64,000 bases of DNA from Mikania micrantha (Eukaryota; Streptophyta; Magnoliopsida; Asterales; Asteraceae): contig CM018696.1 of NCBI GenBank assembly GCA_009363875.1, positions 22,519,475-22,583,474 on the forward strand. Direction: 5' to 3'. Every line of letters starts with the position of its first letter. Within the stretch, counting starts at the first letter, position 1. Below the pieces are notes generated by a model. That model worked only from the letters and a program-made list of their open reading frames with translations, ran no database searches and had not been told where the DNA came from. Both the position numbers and the translations under genes were made by a program. Positions 1 to 11,865 of the stretch are shown one piece after another.

Positions 1-2995
1 AACTTGTAGATCGTGATTAGACAAAGATATGGAGCTTTGAATCATCAAAATCGGACCAAAAACGAGCAAGATAGAGCTGTTTTCCTGTTGTTACTGTTGA
101 GGTTAGTTTTCTCGCGCATCAGCACCTTTCACTCGACTTTTGGAGCTGTAAGACCTTAGGAAATTACACTAAAACGGTTCAGGAAGTTAATGAACACATA
201 GGATTGATTTTTGGGTCTGTTGGAATCGATTTGGGGCTGATATTGGCAAAGAAATGGAGTTCAAAGGGGCTGCACTAGGGGCTGGATGATGCTGATGGTA
301 TCGGCAGATTCTGCCCAGCCTGTTTCTTTGTACTTTTAACGTAGCAAACGTTCAATTTAACTCACGAAACTTTCCAGAATACTAGTTCAATATGTTAGGA
401 ACAACTTTCATCAAGACAAGTTTCATTGGTTCGGACTTTAAATGGGTCAAAAGGGGCTTCCAAATGCAAATCATCGATGCTGCCATATTGAAGGAAATAT
501 GGGGCTGTTTCATCGATGTTAACCACCAGCCACCATCGATTTTGTCTTGGGCTTTCGATATTATTTAGTTTAATGTCTTACAAGTATTTAAAGCTTGGAA
601 TCATCTCAAAACACTTAGAAATAAAGTCATGGGGCTGATTTGAACATAGTGGTGTCGGCTAAGGAAGCTACTTGGGTTTTGTAGTGTTAATCGTTTTTCA
701 ATGCCATCTACACTAACTTTTTGTCAAAACAAACACCGTCCCAAACTCTCTTAACCCATAACATATGTTTTAACAACCAATTGGGATTAAAACCCTTGAA
801 TTTGTTAAGTAAAACAATGGGATTAATACGTTAACACCGATAATGGTTCAAAGTGACCATTTGGGGTGTTAACCGATTTCAAACATATCGATACTAAGGA
901 TTTTCAAAACAAAAGATATCTTACACTTTTCAAACATATAAAAATGGGTTTTATGAAGTCAATAGGATTGAAATACTAGGGATTTTAATGATCAAAACAA
1001 AGAGACAAACTAAGAATGGGTTGTTTGCCCTTATGTTGTCAACACGCAACCCATAGCAAGTTCAAGTAATTGGTTTTGTTTAAAGTTATATAGTTATAAA
1101 AGTTAGTTTTATTATAATTGATTGGGATTTGGTTGTAAAATAGACAATATAAATTGTCTGGATTTGGACTAAAAACAAAGGAAACTCTGCCCGATTTTCG
1201 TAAAATTTAAAAGTAAGTTGTGATTAACTATGGGATTTGGGATCTAAAAGGGTAGTTAAGCTAGGTTACATTCTAGATACACATAGTACTAAGACACATA
1301 GTCTCACACACAACAAGACACAAACTTAGGCACAACGATTATTACGCGTACTTATTATATTCGAATTCTTATAAAATAACTCAGGAATCGAAGATACTTA
1401 GCTCACAAACAAGAGTGCGCATTCTGTGATAGTACATTAGACATCAACACAGGTGAGTTCATTGCCCCTTTTCTGACTTTTTGTTTTAAAACGCGGGGCT
1501 GAGAAGCATGCGTAAACTGTTATTTAAATTGTTTACTTAAATGCATTTTAAATTTATATGTTTTACATATATGAATGTTATCCTGGATCATATCTAGGAA
1601 TATTTTATACAGGTTTTACTAAGTTATTCCTTATAAATTAAGTGAATAATCAATTTAACTAAACCTTTCAAACAAAACAAAACATTTCAAACGAATCAAA
1701 GGAAACATTTTTAACAAATCAAGTGTGTGAGTTCAATGAATCAAACGAAACATTTTGACGAATCAAATGGGTGATTTCAATGAATCAAGTGAAACATTTT
1801 GACAAATCAAGTGGGTGAGTTCAACGAATCATACGAAACATTTTGACGAAACAAGTGTGGGATTTCAACGAATCAAACGAACCAATCTTTGCAAAGACGA
1901 TATTCAATGTTATACAAACTGAGTGTTTGTTGAACAATGAATCAAGTGTACAATTGATCCATGAATCTAGTATTCTATGATCAACAAGTTAAGTACATCT
2001 TGTAACAGAATCAGACGAATCAATAAATCATTTTCAAGGGAAAACCTGGGAAATATCAGAGATAACATATGCCAAAACAGACGAAACAAAAACCCTACAT
2101 TTCAAGAAGTCCTAGCTAGACCGTTTGATTTGTAGGTCGTATGTTTGAGGATATTTACAGTTTCCCTAACTACTAAGTACCTTGATTGACAGACTAGTCT
2201 ACTCGAGTATGACCAAAGGCCCCAATCATAAGGACTTAGATTTTATTAAATGTTTACTTATTTATTTAATTAAGCATTTATGACTGTTTATACAATTGTA
2301 TGGTTGATCATATTGTGTGACGAACTTATGAAATCCACAGGGGTTTCAAATGATTGTAATGACAGGGACAATAAACAGAAGAACTATTGGGATTGTGTTA
2401 AGGGTAAAAATGCTTAATTATCATTAACAGCAGTGTCATATGCATATTAGTATGTGGTGGGATGTTGGCTAGGGCTTGTCCCTTACATATGCCCTATATA
2501 TAAGCATACCGATGTGGATATTACATGTGGTGTTAATGAGGTTAGGGTCTTTACCAAAGGAGGTTTTCAAATCATTTTAAATACTTAAACTATATGAACT
2601 CACCAACCATGTGTTGATTTTATTTTTGCATGACTTCTCAGGTGACGAACAGGTCAACTAGGAAGCTTATGCTTTTGGACTAGGACTTCAGATAGAAGAC
2701 TTAGTATTTTTGGACCTGCATATTTTTGGAACATCATCATACAATTATTTTGTATATCTTGTGCAGTTACAAGATAGATATTTTATGATGTTTATGATTT
2801 GATTTACATTGTTAAATTATGAACGATACGGATGTAATTTAACTTTGTAATTCTAATCTATTTAGCATTTCTCATTTATATCATGTGCATTGTAAACAAT
2901 CTGATCACCTTGATTATCATTCACGATATCGCGCCCCGGGAACCTTCCGCCCGACGGGGAAATCCGATCCTACCCCGCCGGCTCGGGGTGTGACA
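1..2995 (+). repeat. 5' LTR of element A (left end outside window)
   Basis: It is the counterpart of 8871-11865 with no indels. The only difference I saw is A at 1695 versus G at 10565. It ends ...TGTGACA immediately before the primer-binding site. It contains a 44-bp minisatellite (1702-1878) and a TATA-like CTATATATAAGC at 2494-2505. No coding capacity is visible. Confidence 0.95.
1702..1878 (+). repeat. 44-bp minisatellite in 5' LTR of A
   Basis: Four imperfect copies of a 44-45-bp unit start GAAACATTTT at 1702, 1747, 1791 and 1835. Each contains variants of AATCAARTGNGTGA and TTCAAYGAATCA. The same array is in the other LTR at 10572-10748. Confidence 0.85.
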
Positions 2996-2998
2996 GAT

Positions 2999-3016
2999 TG
3001 GTATCAGAGCCATGGT
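2999..3016 (+). other. Primer-binding site of element A
   Basis: TGGTATCAGAGCCATGG follows the LTR end by three bases (GAT). TGGTATCAGAGC is the complement of the 3' end of plant initiator tRNA-Met, the usual minus-strand primer of Ty3/gypsy and copia elements. Confidence 0.93.
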
Positions 3017-3171
3017 TATAGAGAAATATAGGTCACTTATTTAAACGGTTTGGCCTAGACTATAACCTAGGGACCCTGCATGTAGAGAACATAGGATTTA
3101 AGGCTTATTTGCATACTGTCTTCTGTATTTGATCATTACACTAACCGATGACTTTATTTGTTATGATCAGA

Positions 3172-4890
3172 ATGCCGCCGCGAAGACAACCTCCCTTGTT
3201 ACCTCTACCACCACAAGACCTGGCTCCACACTCCTCCACACCGTCGCCGAATGATTCACCACCTCCTCCTCCCCCTCCTCCATTGATTACTCAAGCATCT
3301 GGTTCAGGCACAACACCGACTTTGGATCCTGCTACTATCGCCCTGGTGACGTTACTGAGTAGCCAGATGACAAATCAGATGAAAGAAGCCATACCGGAGA
3401 TGTTACTTCGTCTTCGTAATGAAATCAACAACACTGGCAACTCATCAGGAGAAGCCAGTGGAAATTCTGGAGGTACATCCCATTACTCCTACAAGTCATT
3501 TGTAGGATGTAAACCACCCAGTTTCAGTGGGTCTGAAGGCGCCGTTGGATTAATTCAATGGATTGAGAAGATCGAGACAACTTTGGATCTCTGCAGCTGC
3601 CCTGAACAACACAAGGTCCGTTACTCAGCTGGAACATTCAACAAACGAGCTCTGACCTGGTGGAACGGTCAGATCAATGCCTGAGGAAGAGAAGAAGCCA
3701 TGGCCATGCCATGGGAAGATTTCAAGACACTGCTGCGAACAGAGTTCTGCCCTAAGAACGAGTTGCAGAAGTTGGAGGTTGAACTATCCAATCATGTGAT
3801 GAAGGGGGCTGATCACATGGGGTATACAACTCGTTACCATGAGTTGGTTGCTTTGGTACCTGACATGGTACCAACATTGGAGAAAAGGATAGACAGATAT
3901 GTGGGTGGACTTCCTGCCTGCATTCAGGGCATGGTTGTTTCAGCCAACCCTACCACTGTCGAATCTGCAGTGAGACTATCTGGGAAACTCACTGATCTCA
4001 TGGTAGCCTCTGGAGTCCTAAAGAAGGAGGCTGAACCCAGTAAGAACAAAGCTGAGTCTTCCAAGAAACCCCACCACCATCAGAAGAAGAAACAGAAGAC
4101 TATCAAGAACTACACAGTGGCCACACCTCTTCAACAAGTAGCAGCAGCACCACAGAACCCCAACCGCAAACCCTATACTGGCACGTTTCCCCTGTGTACC
4201 AAGTGCCAGTATCATCACACTGCTGACACTCCCTGCAAGCATTGTACGGGATGTGGAAGAAAGGGCCATTGGGTCCAGTACTGCCGGATGACACCTAACC
4301 AAGCAGTCAACAATGCTGCTTTGGCTCTTCCCCCACCAGCAAATCAGAACAATGGTGGATGCTATAACTGTGGCGAACAAGGCCATTTTGCGAAGAACTG
4401 CCCAAAGAAGGCACAATCAGCAGTCCAAGCACCACGTGGACGAGCCTTCGCTATCGGAGCACCAGCTGCACGCCAGGACCCAAATGTTGTCACTGGTACG
4501 TTTCTCTTACATGACTTTTATGCATCTGTTCTATTTGATACTGGTGCGGATCAGAGTTTTATCTCTACCGACTTTGCATGCCAACTAGATTCCATAGAGG
4601 AAGAGTTAGACTCCCCTTACATTATAGAAGTAGCTAACGGAAAACAGATCACAGTTTGTACAGTTTATAGGAACTGCCCATTGACACTAAATGATTATAC
4701 ATTTACCATCGATTTGATACCGATGGAGCTGGGTAGTTTTGACATCATTGTTGGAATGGATTGGCTTTCATCTAACCGAGTGGAAGTCATCTGTTCTGAG
4801 AAGCTGCTTCGAGTTCCATTACCAGATGATCATGTGTTGGAAGTAGAGGAGATCAAGCAAAGCGAAGTGTCAAAATCATTTCTTGCATAA
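3172..4890 (+). pseudogene. gag: gag-protease of element A, interrupted by a stop
   Basis: This encodes the capsid/nucleocapsid and aspartic protease part of the polyprotein. The likely start is the MPPRR methionine at 3172, common in this group, although the frame is open from an ATG at 3148. A proline-rich N-terminus is followed by the retrotransposon Gag region (ALTWWNGQ, then MPWEDFK). Two CCHC knuckles follow (CTGCGRKGHWVQYC and CYNCGEQGHFAKNC), then the protease motif FDTGADQSF, with the catalytic Asp at codon 456 (4537-4539). An in-frame TGA at 3682-3684 splits Gag after residue 170. Reading resumes in the same frame (MAMPWEDFK), so it is a point nonsense, plausibly CGA to TGA. The frame ends at 4888-4890 because about one base is missing near 4846-4852. 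Past that point the conserved linker continues in the frame used by pol. Confidence 0.9.
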
Positions 4891-4937
4891 AGGCGCGTAA
4901 GTGTCTACAGAAGCAGTGCATAGCTTTTCTGGCTCAT

Positions 4938-7826
4938 GTGGTGGAAAAAGAGAAAAACAAGAAGAAGATTCAAGATGTACCGGTAGTGAAAGAATATCCT
5001 GAAGTATTCCCTGAAGATCTGCCAGGTTTGCCACCTGTGCGACCGGTAGAGTTTCGTATTGACTTAATTCCTGGAGCAACCCCAGTTGCTAAATCTCCTT
5101 ACAGGTTAGCACCTTCAGAGATGCAGGAATTGTCTAATCAATTACAGGAGCTACTTGACAAGGGTTTCATCAGACCGAGCTACTCACCTTGGGGAGCTCC
5201 GGTCTTGTTTGTAAAGAAGAAAGACGGATCGTTCAGAATGTGCATAGATTACAGGGAGCTGAACAAATTAACCATCAAGAATCGGTATCCTTTGCCGAGG
5301 ATTGATGATTTGTTTGACCAACTGCAAGGAGCTCAATACTTCTCAAAGATTGACTTGCGGTCTGGATATCATCAACTGAGAGTTCAAGATGAAGACATAC
5401 CGAAAACGGCCTTCCGAACCAGATACGGGCATTACGAATTTATGGTGATGCCCTTTGGATTGACAAATGCACCTGCGGTTTTCATGGACCTCATGAACCG
5501 TGTGTGCAAGCCGTACTTGGACCAGTTTGTCATTGTTTTCATTGATGACATACTGATTTATTCCAAGACCCAGACAGAACATGAGCAACACCTTAAAAAG
5601 ATCTTGGAGCTATTGAAGAAAGAACAACTCTATGCTAAATTATCTAAATGTGAATTCTGGCTAAGAGAAGTTCAATTCCTGGGTCATGTGGTCAATAGCG
5701 AAGGAATACACGTTGATCCTGCCAAGATCGAGGCGATAAAGAATTGGGACACTCCGAAGACACCGACGGAGATACGGTCTTTTCTGGGATTGGCAGGTTA
5801 TTATAGAAGATTCATCTCGAATTTTTCTAAGATAGCTCTACCACTCACTAAGTTAACCCAGAAAAGTGAACCGTTTGTCTGGGAGCAGAAACAGGAAGAT
5901 GCTTTTCAGACATTGAAACAGAAACTATGTGATGCTCCAATCCTATCTCTCCCAGAGGGCTGTGATGACTTTGTTGTGTACTGCGATGCTTCCCATCAGG
6001 GACTCGGTTGCGTGTTAATGCAACGGGACAAAGTTATAGCCTATGCATCAAGACAGTTAAAGGTTCATGAGAAGAACTACACTACTCATGATCTTGAACT
6101 GGGAGCCGTAATCTTTGCACTGAAGATTTGGAGACATTACTTATATGGCACCAAGTGTACCATATTTACTGATCACAAAAGTCTGCAGCACATCTTTGAT
6201 CAGAAGGAACTCAACATGCGACAGCGTCGTTGGGTAGAACTTCTAAATGATTATGATTGTGTGATCAAGTACCATCCGGGAAAGGCGAACGTTGTAGCTG
6301 ATGCCTTGAGCCGGAAGGAACGGGTCAAACCCTTGCGCGTCAGAGCAATGGGGATGACTGTGCAGACAAGCTTACGAGACAAGATCATTCAAGCACAGCA
6401 AGAGTCAGTTGATAGAGGAAACCTAAAGAAGGAACTTGACTGCGGAGCAGAGAAACATTTAGAGATTAAGCCTGATGGAATGATCTATTACCAGGAACGT
6501 ATATGGATTCCGGCGGTAGACGAATTGAGAAAACTTATCTTCGATGAAGCACACAAGACCAAATACTCTGTTCATCCAGGCGCTGATAAAATGTACCAAG
6601 ATTTGCGTGGATTTTATTGGTGGCCTGGAATGAAGAAAGACATAGCCGAATACGTCGGTCAATGTCTAACGTGTGCGAAGGTAAAGGCGGAACACCAGAG
6701 ACCGTCTGGTTTACTGGAACAGCCTGAGATTCCGCTTTGGAAGTGGGAACAAATAGCTATGGACTTCATTACCAAGCTACCTCGCACTTCCAGTGGTCAC
6801 GATACGATTTGGGTGATCATTGATCGTTTAACAAAATCTGCTCACTTCTTGCCAATGCGTGAGACCTTCACAATGGATAAACTGGCGAGATTGTACATCA
6901 AAGAGATAGTGGTACGCCACGGTGTGCCATTGTCTATTATTTCTGACAGAGACAGCAGATTCACATCAAGGTTCTGGCAATCACTGCAGAATTCTCTAGG
7001 GACACAGTTAAATCTGAGTACAGCTTACCACCCACAAACGGATGGACAAAGCGAACGTACTATTCAAACCTTGGAGGATATGCTAAGAACCTGTGTATTG
7101 GACTTCGGTGGGAATTGGGATTCCCATTTACCACTGATCGAGTTCTCCTACAATAACAGTTACCACAGCAGTATCGGATGTGCACCATTCGAGGCTCTTT
7201 ATGGCAGGAAATGCCGATCACCGATCTGTTGGACTGAAGTTGGAGACAATCGTATAACTGGGCCCGAGCTTATTCAGGAAACTACTGATAAGATCGCCCA
7301 GATTCAAAGAAGATTACAAGCAACAAGGAGCAGACAAAAGAGCTACGCCGACAAACGACGCAAGGCGTTGGAATTCCAAGTGGGAGACCGTGTCATGTTG
7401 AAGGTATCTCCATGGAAAGGCGTTGTACGCTTTGGAAAGAAAGGCAAATTAGCACCAAGATACGTGGGACCGTTTGAAATCATCGAGCGTATAGGTCCTG
7501 TGGCGTATAAACTGAGATTACCTAATGAAATCAGTGGTGTGCATGACGTGTTTCACGTCTCAAACCTAAAGAAATGCCTTGTTGACGAGTCTCTCGTCAT
7601 TCCAATTGAAGAAATTCAAGTGGATGAACAGTTACACTTCATTGAAGAACCTTTAGAGATTATGGATCGTAAAGTTAAACAACTGAGGCGAAGCCGTATT
7701 CCTATTGTAAAGGTTCGATGGAATTCAAGGCGTGGACCCGAGTTTACTTGGGAACGCGAGGATCACATGAAGTCAAAGTACCCCCAACTGTTTGAAGAGG
7801 AAGCTGCACCCGATAACAACTCTTAA
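4938..7826 (+). CDS. pol: pol of element A: RT, RNase H, integrase, chromodomain-like tail
   Basis: An open frame of 962 codons with all pol domains intact. In order from the first Met: RT with CIDYRELNK and the catalytic FIDDIL (Asp 203-204, 5544-5549). RNase H follows with YCDASHQGLG, LELGAVIFALK and FTDHKSLQ. Then the integrase HHCC finger (SVHPGADK to CLTCAKVK) and catalytic triad Asp 609, Asp 670 and Glu 706, a DD35E spacing. The tail has GPFEIIERIGPVAYKL and a chromodomain-like WNSRRGPEFTWE. The methionine is only the first in frame. Pol is normally made as a fusion with Gag, and the same frame reads upstream into the linker beside protease. Because gag-protease lies one frame away, this copy would need a -1 shift to make pol. 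It ends just before the polypurine tract. Confidence 0.93.
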   Translation: MVEKEKNKKKIQDVPVVKEYPEVFPEDLPGLPPVRPVEFRIDLIPGATPVAKSPYRLAPSEMQELSNQLQELLDKGFIRPSYSPWGAPVLFVKKKDGSFRMCIDYRELNKLTIKNRYPLPRIDDLFDQLQGAQYFSKIDLRSGYHQLRVQDEDIPKTAFRTRYGHYEFMVMPFGLTNAPAVFMDLMNRVCKPYLDQFVIVFIDDILIYSKTQTEHEQHLKKILELLKKEQLYAKLSKCEFWLREVQFLGHVVNSEGIHVDPAKIEAIKNWDTPKTPTEIRSFLGLAGYYRRFISNFSKIALPLTKLTQKSEPFVWEQKQEDAFQTLKQKLCDAPILSLPEGCDDFVVYCDASHQGLGCVLMQRDKVIAYASRQLKVHEKNYTTHDLELGAVIFALKIWRHYLYGTKCTIFTDHKSLQHIFDQKELNMRQRRWVELLNDYDCVIKYHPGKANVVADALSRKERVKPLRVRAMGMTVQTSLRDKIIQAQQESVDRGNLKKELDCGAEKHLEIKPDGMIYYQERIWIPAVDELRKLIFDEAHKTKYSVHPGADKMYQDLRGFYWWPGMKKDIAEYVGQCLTCAKVKAEHQRPSGLLEQPEIPLWKWEQIAMDFITKLPRTSSGHDTIWVIIDRLTKSAHFLPMRETFTMDKLARLYIKEIVVRHGVPLSIISDRDSRFTSRFWQSLQNSLGTQLNLSTAYHPQTDGQSERTIQTLEDMLRTCVLDFGGNWDSHLPLIEFSYNNSYHSSIGCAPFEALYGRKCRSPICWTEVGDNRITGPELIQETTDKIAQIQRRLQATRSRQKSYADKRRKALEFQVGDRVMLKVSPWKGVVRFGKKGKLAPRYVGPFEIIERIGPVAYKLRLPNEISGVHDVFHVSNLKKCLVDESLVIPIEEIQVDEQLHFIEEPLEIMDRKVKQLRRSRIPIVKVRWNSRRGPEFTWEREDHMKSKYPQLFEEEAAPDNNS

Positions 7827-7846
7827 ATTTCGGGACGAAATTTCTC

Positions 7847-7860
7847 TAACAAGGGGAGAC
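7847..7860 (+). other. Polypurine tract of element A
   Basis: ACAAGGGGAGAC directly precedes the TG of the 3' LTR. It follows the TTTCGGGACGAAATTT motif seen upstream of the polypurine tract in other elements here. It is the likely plus-strand primer. Confidence 0.85.
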
Positions 7861-8528
7861 TGTAACATCAGTGCCGGAACCGTCACCGGAACAGTGATCT
7901 TAAACAGTAGCATGAACAGTAAACAGGTACGAATCATATACATTTCAGTACGTTTTATTATTCACATCATTTATCATTATCATTCTGGGTGTTCATAGAC
8001 AATTTCAGAAACAGTAAACAGAAATAAGTTCAGAACAATGGTTCTTGAGTCAGATAATTATTTGACAAGACAGAACCATCATGTGATTAATTGTTAGGAT
8101 TATATTATGTATAAACGTATGTGAGGCTTTACAGAACAAAACACACGGATTTCGTGATGTGAATGCTAAACTGACGTGTTATTTGTATAGATGACGATCT
8201 GTGCGAATAAATCTGATGGTTTAACGTTCTAAATGATATCCGATAATTAGAAAACAATATTGAAAAGTATAGTTATCGTCGTATTCGTACGGGTGACGAT
8301 TCGAACGGATACGCGCGACGACCGTACGATTCGATTTAAACAGTTAATTTAATATTTCTGAAATTTTAAAATAAATAAAAGATAATTAGTTAATGTATTA
8401 GGAATTACAACTTATTTTAAAATGGAAAACTCTATTTTAAAATCGTATTATTTCGTTGCGAAAACGAACAAAAACGACGCGCGAAACCGAAACTGAGCGG
8501 GACCGAACACACCCGAACATACCCGGGC

Positions 8529-8536
8529 TATTTAAA
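8529..8536 (+). promoter_or_regulatory. Candidate TATA box in LTR of A
   Basis: TATTTAAA lies in CGGGCTATTTAAACCC and is followed by a pyrimidine-rich leader (cttcccttccc, ctccttcttcttc) resembling a plant transcription start and 5' UTR. A competing TATA-like CTATATATAAG is at 11364. No start site can be proved from sequence alone. Confidence 0.4.
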
Positions 8537-10571
8537 CCCAAAAACTCATTTCTTCCCTTCCCAAAATTGCAGCTCCCACACCTCCTTCTTCTTCAAATTC
8601 GAAATCCCGTCACCACCATACCACCACCACTTCAAATCACCATAACTTCTTCGTTTCTTAACCAAATCGCGCAAATAATATATCGAAACGACCGTATCGA
8701 CGAGGGGAAGATGAAAGTACAAGGTATTGGAGCTGAAACGGACCGAGCTCGTCGCAGTTTTTGAAAGAAAACACTGCAGAAGAGGGTTTTCTACTATTCA
8801 CGTGAGGTACGCTTCAAAACTCGTTTCTATCACTTCAAATCAGTTAGGATAACACTATAACAACTGTAGAAACTTGTAGATCGTGATTAGACAAAGATAT
8901 GGAGCTTTGAATCATCAAAATCGGACCAAAAACGAGCAAGATAGAGCTGTTTTCCTGTTGTTACTGTTGAGGTTAGTTTTCTCGCGCATCAGCACCTTTC
9001 ACTCGACTTTTGGAGCTGTAAGACCTTAGGAAATTACACTAAAACGGTTCAGGAAGTTAATGAACACATAGGATTGATTTTTGGGTCTGTTGGAATCGAT
9101 TTGGGGCTGATATTGGCAAAGAAATGGAGTTCAAAGGGGCTGCACTAGGGGCTGGATGATGCTGATGGTATCGGCAGATTCTGCCCAGCCTGTTTCTTTG
9201 TACTTTTAACGTAGCAAACGTTCAATTTAACTCACGAAACTTTCCAGAATACTAGTTCAATATGTTAGGAACAACTTTCATCAAGACAAGTTTCATTGGT
9301 TCGGACTTTAAATGGGTCAAAAGGGGCTTCCAAATGCAAATCATCGATGCTGCCATATTGAAGGAAATATGGGGCTGTTTCATCGATGTTAACCACCAGC
9401 CACCATCGATTTTGTCTTGGGCTTTCGATATTATTTAGTTTAATGTCTTACAAGTATTTAAAGCTTGGAATCATCTCAAAACACTTAGAAATAAAGTCAT
9501 GGGGCTGATTTGAACATAGTGGTGTCGGCTAAGGAAGCTACTTGGGTTTTGTAGTGTTAATCGTTTTTCAATGCCATCTACACTAACTTTTTGTCAAAAC
9601 AAACACCGTCCCAAACTCTCTTAACCCATAACATATGTTTTAACAACCAATTGGGATTAAAACCCTTGAATTTGTTAAGTAAAACAATGGGATTAATACG
9701 TTAACACCGATAATGGTTCAAAGTGACCATTTGGGGTGTTAACCGATTTCAAACATATCGATACTAAGGATTTTCAAAACAAAAGATATCTTACACTTTT
9801 CAAACATATAAAAATGGGTTTTATGAAGTCAATAGGATTGAAATACTAGGGATTTTAATGATCAAAACAAAGAGACAAACTAAGAATGGGTTGTTTGCCC
9901 TTATGTTGTCAACACGCAACCCATAGCAAGTTCAAGTAATTGGTTTTGTTTAAAGTTATATAGTTATAAAAGTTAGTTTTATTATAATTGATTGGGATTT
10001 GGTTGTAAAATAGACAATATAAATTGTCTGGATTTGGACTAAAAACAAAGGAAACTCTGCCCGATTTTCGTAAAATTTAAAAGTAAGTTGTGATTAACTA
10101 TGGGATTTGGGATCTAAAAGGGTAGTTAAGCTAGGTTACATTCTAGATACACATAGTACTAAGACACATAGTCTCACACACAACAAGACACAAACTTAGG
10201 CACAACGATTATTACGCGTACTTATTATATTCGAATTCTTATAAAATAACTCAGGAATCGAAGATACTTAGCTCACAAACAAGAGTGCGCATTCTGTGAT
10301 AGTACATTAGACATCAACACAGGTGAGTTCATTGCCCCTTTTCTGACTTTTTGTTTTAAAACGCGGGGCTGAGAAGCATGCGTAAACTGTTATTTAAATT
10401 GTTTACTTAAATGCATTTTAAATTTATATGTTTTACATATATGAATGTTATCCTGGATCATATCTAGGAATATTTTATACAGGTTTTACTAAGTTATTCC
10501 TTATAAATTAAGTGAATAATCAATTTAACTAAACCTTTCAAACAAAACAAAACATTTCAAACGAGTCAAAG

Positions 10572-10748
10572 GAAACATTTTTAACAAATCAAGTGTGTGA
10601 GTTCAATGAATCAAACGAAACATTTTGACGAATCAAATGGGTGATTTCAATGAATCAAGTGAAACATTTTGACAAATCAAGTGGGTGAGTTCAACGAATC
10701 ATACGAAACATTTTGACGAAACAAGTGTGGGATTTCAACGAATCAAAC
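10572..10748 (+). repeat. 44-bp minisatellite in 3' LTR of A
   Basis: The exact counterpart of the array at 1702-1878, with the same four units and no copy-number change between the LTRs. Confidence 0.85.
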
Positions 10749-11865
10749 GAACCAATCTTTGCAAAGACGATATTCAATGTTATACAAACTGAGTGTTTGT
10801 TGAACAATGAATCAAGTGTACAATTGATCCATGAATCTAGTATTCTATGATCAACAAGTTAAGTACATCTTGTAACAGAATCAGACGAATCAATAAATCA
10901 TTTTCAAGGGAAAACCTGGGAAATATCAGAGATAACATATGCCAAAACAGACGAAACAAAAACCCTACATTTCAAGAAGTCCTAGCTAGACCGTTTGATT
11001 TGTAGGTCGTATGTTTGAGGATATTTACAGTTTCCCTAACTACTAAGTACCTTGATTGACAGACTAGTCTACTCGAGTATGACCAAAGGCCCCAATCATA
11101 AGGACTTAGATTTTATTAAATGTTTACTTATTTATTTAATTAAGCATTTATGACTGTTTATACAATTGTATGGTTGATCATATTGTGTGACGAACTTATG
11201 AAATCCACAGGGGTTTCAAATGATTGTAATGACAGGGACAATAAACAGAAGAACTATTGGGATTGTGTTAAGGGTAAAAATGCTTAATTATCATTAACAG
11301 CAGTGTCATATGCATATTAGTATGTGGTGGGATGTTGGCTAGGGCTTGTCCCTTACATATGCCCTATATATAAGCATACCGATGTGGATATTACATGTGG
11401 TGTTAATGAGGTTAGGGTCTTTACCAAAGGAGGTTTTCAAATCATTTTAAATACTTAAACTATATGAACTCACCAACCATGTGTTGATTTTATTTTTGCA
11501 TGACTTCTCAGGTGACGAACAGGTCAACTAGGAAGCTTATGCTTTTGGACTAGGACTTCAGATAGAAGACTTAGTATTTTTGGACCTGCATATTTTTGGA
11601 ACATCATCATACAATTATTTTGTATATCTTGTGCAGTTACAAGATAGATATTTTATGATGTTTATGATTTGATTTACATTGTTAAATTATGAACGATACG
11701 GATGTAATTTAACTTTGTAATTCTAATCTATTTAGCATTTCTCATTTATATCATGTGCATTGTAAACAATCTGATCACCTTGATTATCATTCACGATATC
11801 GCGCCCCGGGAACCTTCCGCCCGACGGGGAAATCCGATCCTACCCCGCCGGCTCGGGGTGTGACA

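Larger units (their letters stand above)
1..11865 (+). mobile_element. Element A: Ty3/gypsy chromovirus-type LTR retrotransposon
   Basis: A nearly whole gypsy element in the order LTR, primer-binding site, gag-protease, RT, RNase H, integrase, chromodomain-like tail, polypurine tract, LTR. That order and the C-terminal chromodomain-like segment are typical of the Tekay/Del chromovirus group. The 5' LTR starts outside the window: base 1 aligns with base 8871 of the 3' LTR at a constant offset of 8870, so about 1010 bases are missing on the left and the full element would be about 12.9 kb. The element ends exactly at the CA of 11865, followed by the zinc-knuckle coding sequence of element B, so A inserted into B. 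The two LTRs match without gaps over 2995 bases and differ at one seen base, so insertion is very recent. Gag has a stop and the gag/pol frame is broken. Confidence 0.95.
7861..11865 (+). repeat. 3' LTR of element A
   Basis: A 4005-bp LTR beginning TGTAACATCA and ending GGTGTGACA. It is much longer than average, which fits the Tekay/Del group. The first 1010 bases are visible only here. The LTR is followed directly by TGTGG and element B coding sequence. If a 5-bp target duplication was made, TGTGG should also precede the 5' LTR outside the window. Confidence 0.95.

Noticed and set aside
4018..4416. Minus-strand open frames across gag of element A
   Set aside because: They are antisense shadows of the Gag zinc-knuckle region with no recognisable protein.
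4846..4900. Classical -1 slippery heptamer at the A gag/pol junction
   Set aside because: No X-XXY-YYZ heptamer in the required frame was seen; a one-base loss is simpler.
8456..8764. 102-codon open frame inside the LTR of A
   Set aside because: It spans the candidate TATA box and leader, has low-complexity Pro/Thr/Arg composition, and lies in non-coding LTR.
11755..11865. Extension of the B gag frame into the A LTR
   Set aside because: The reading frame is fused by chance across the insertion junction; the LTR part is not Gag.
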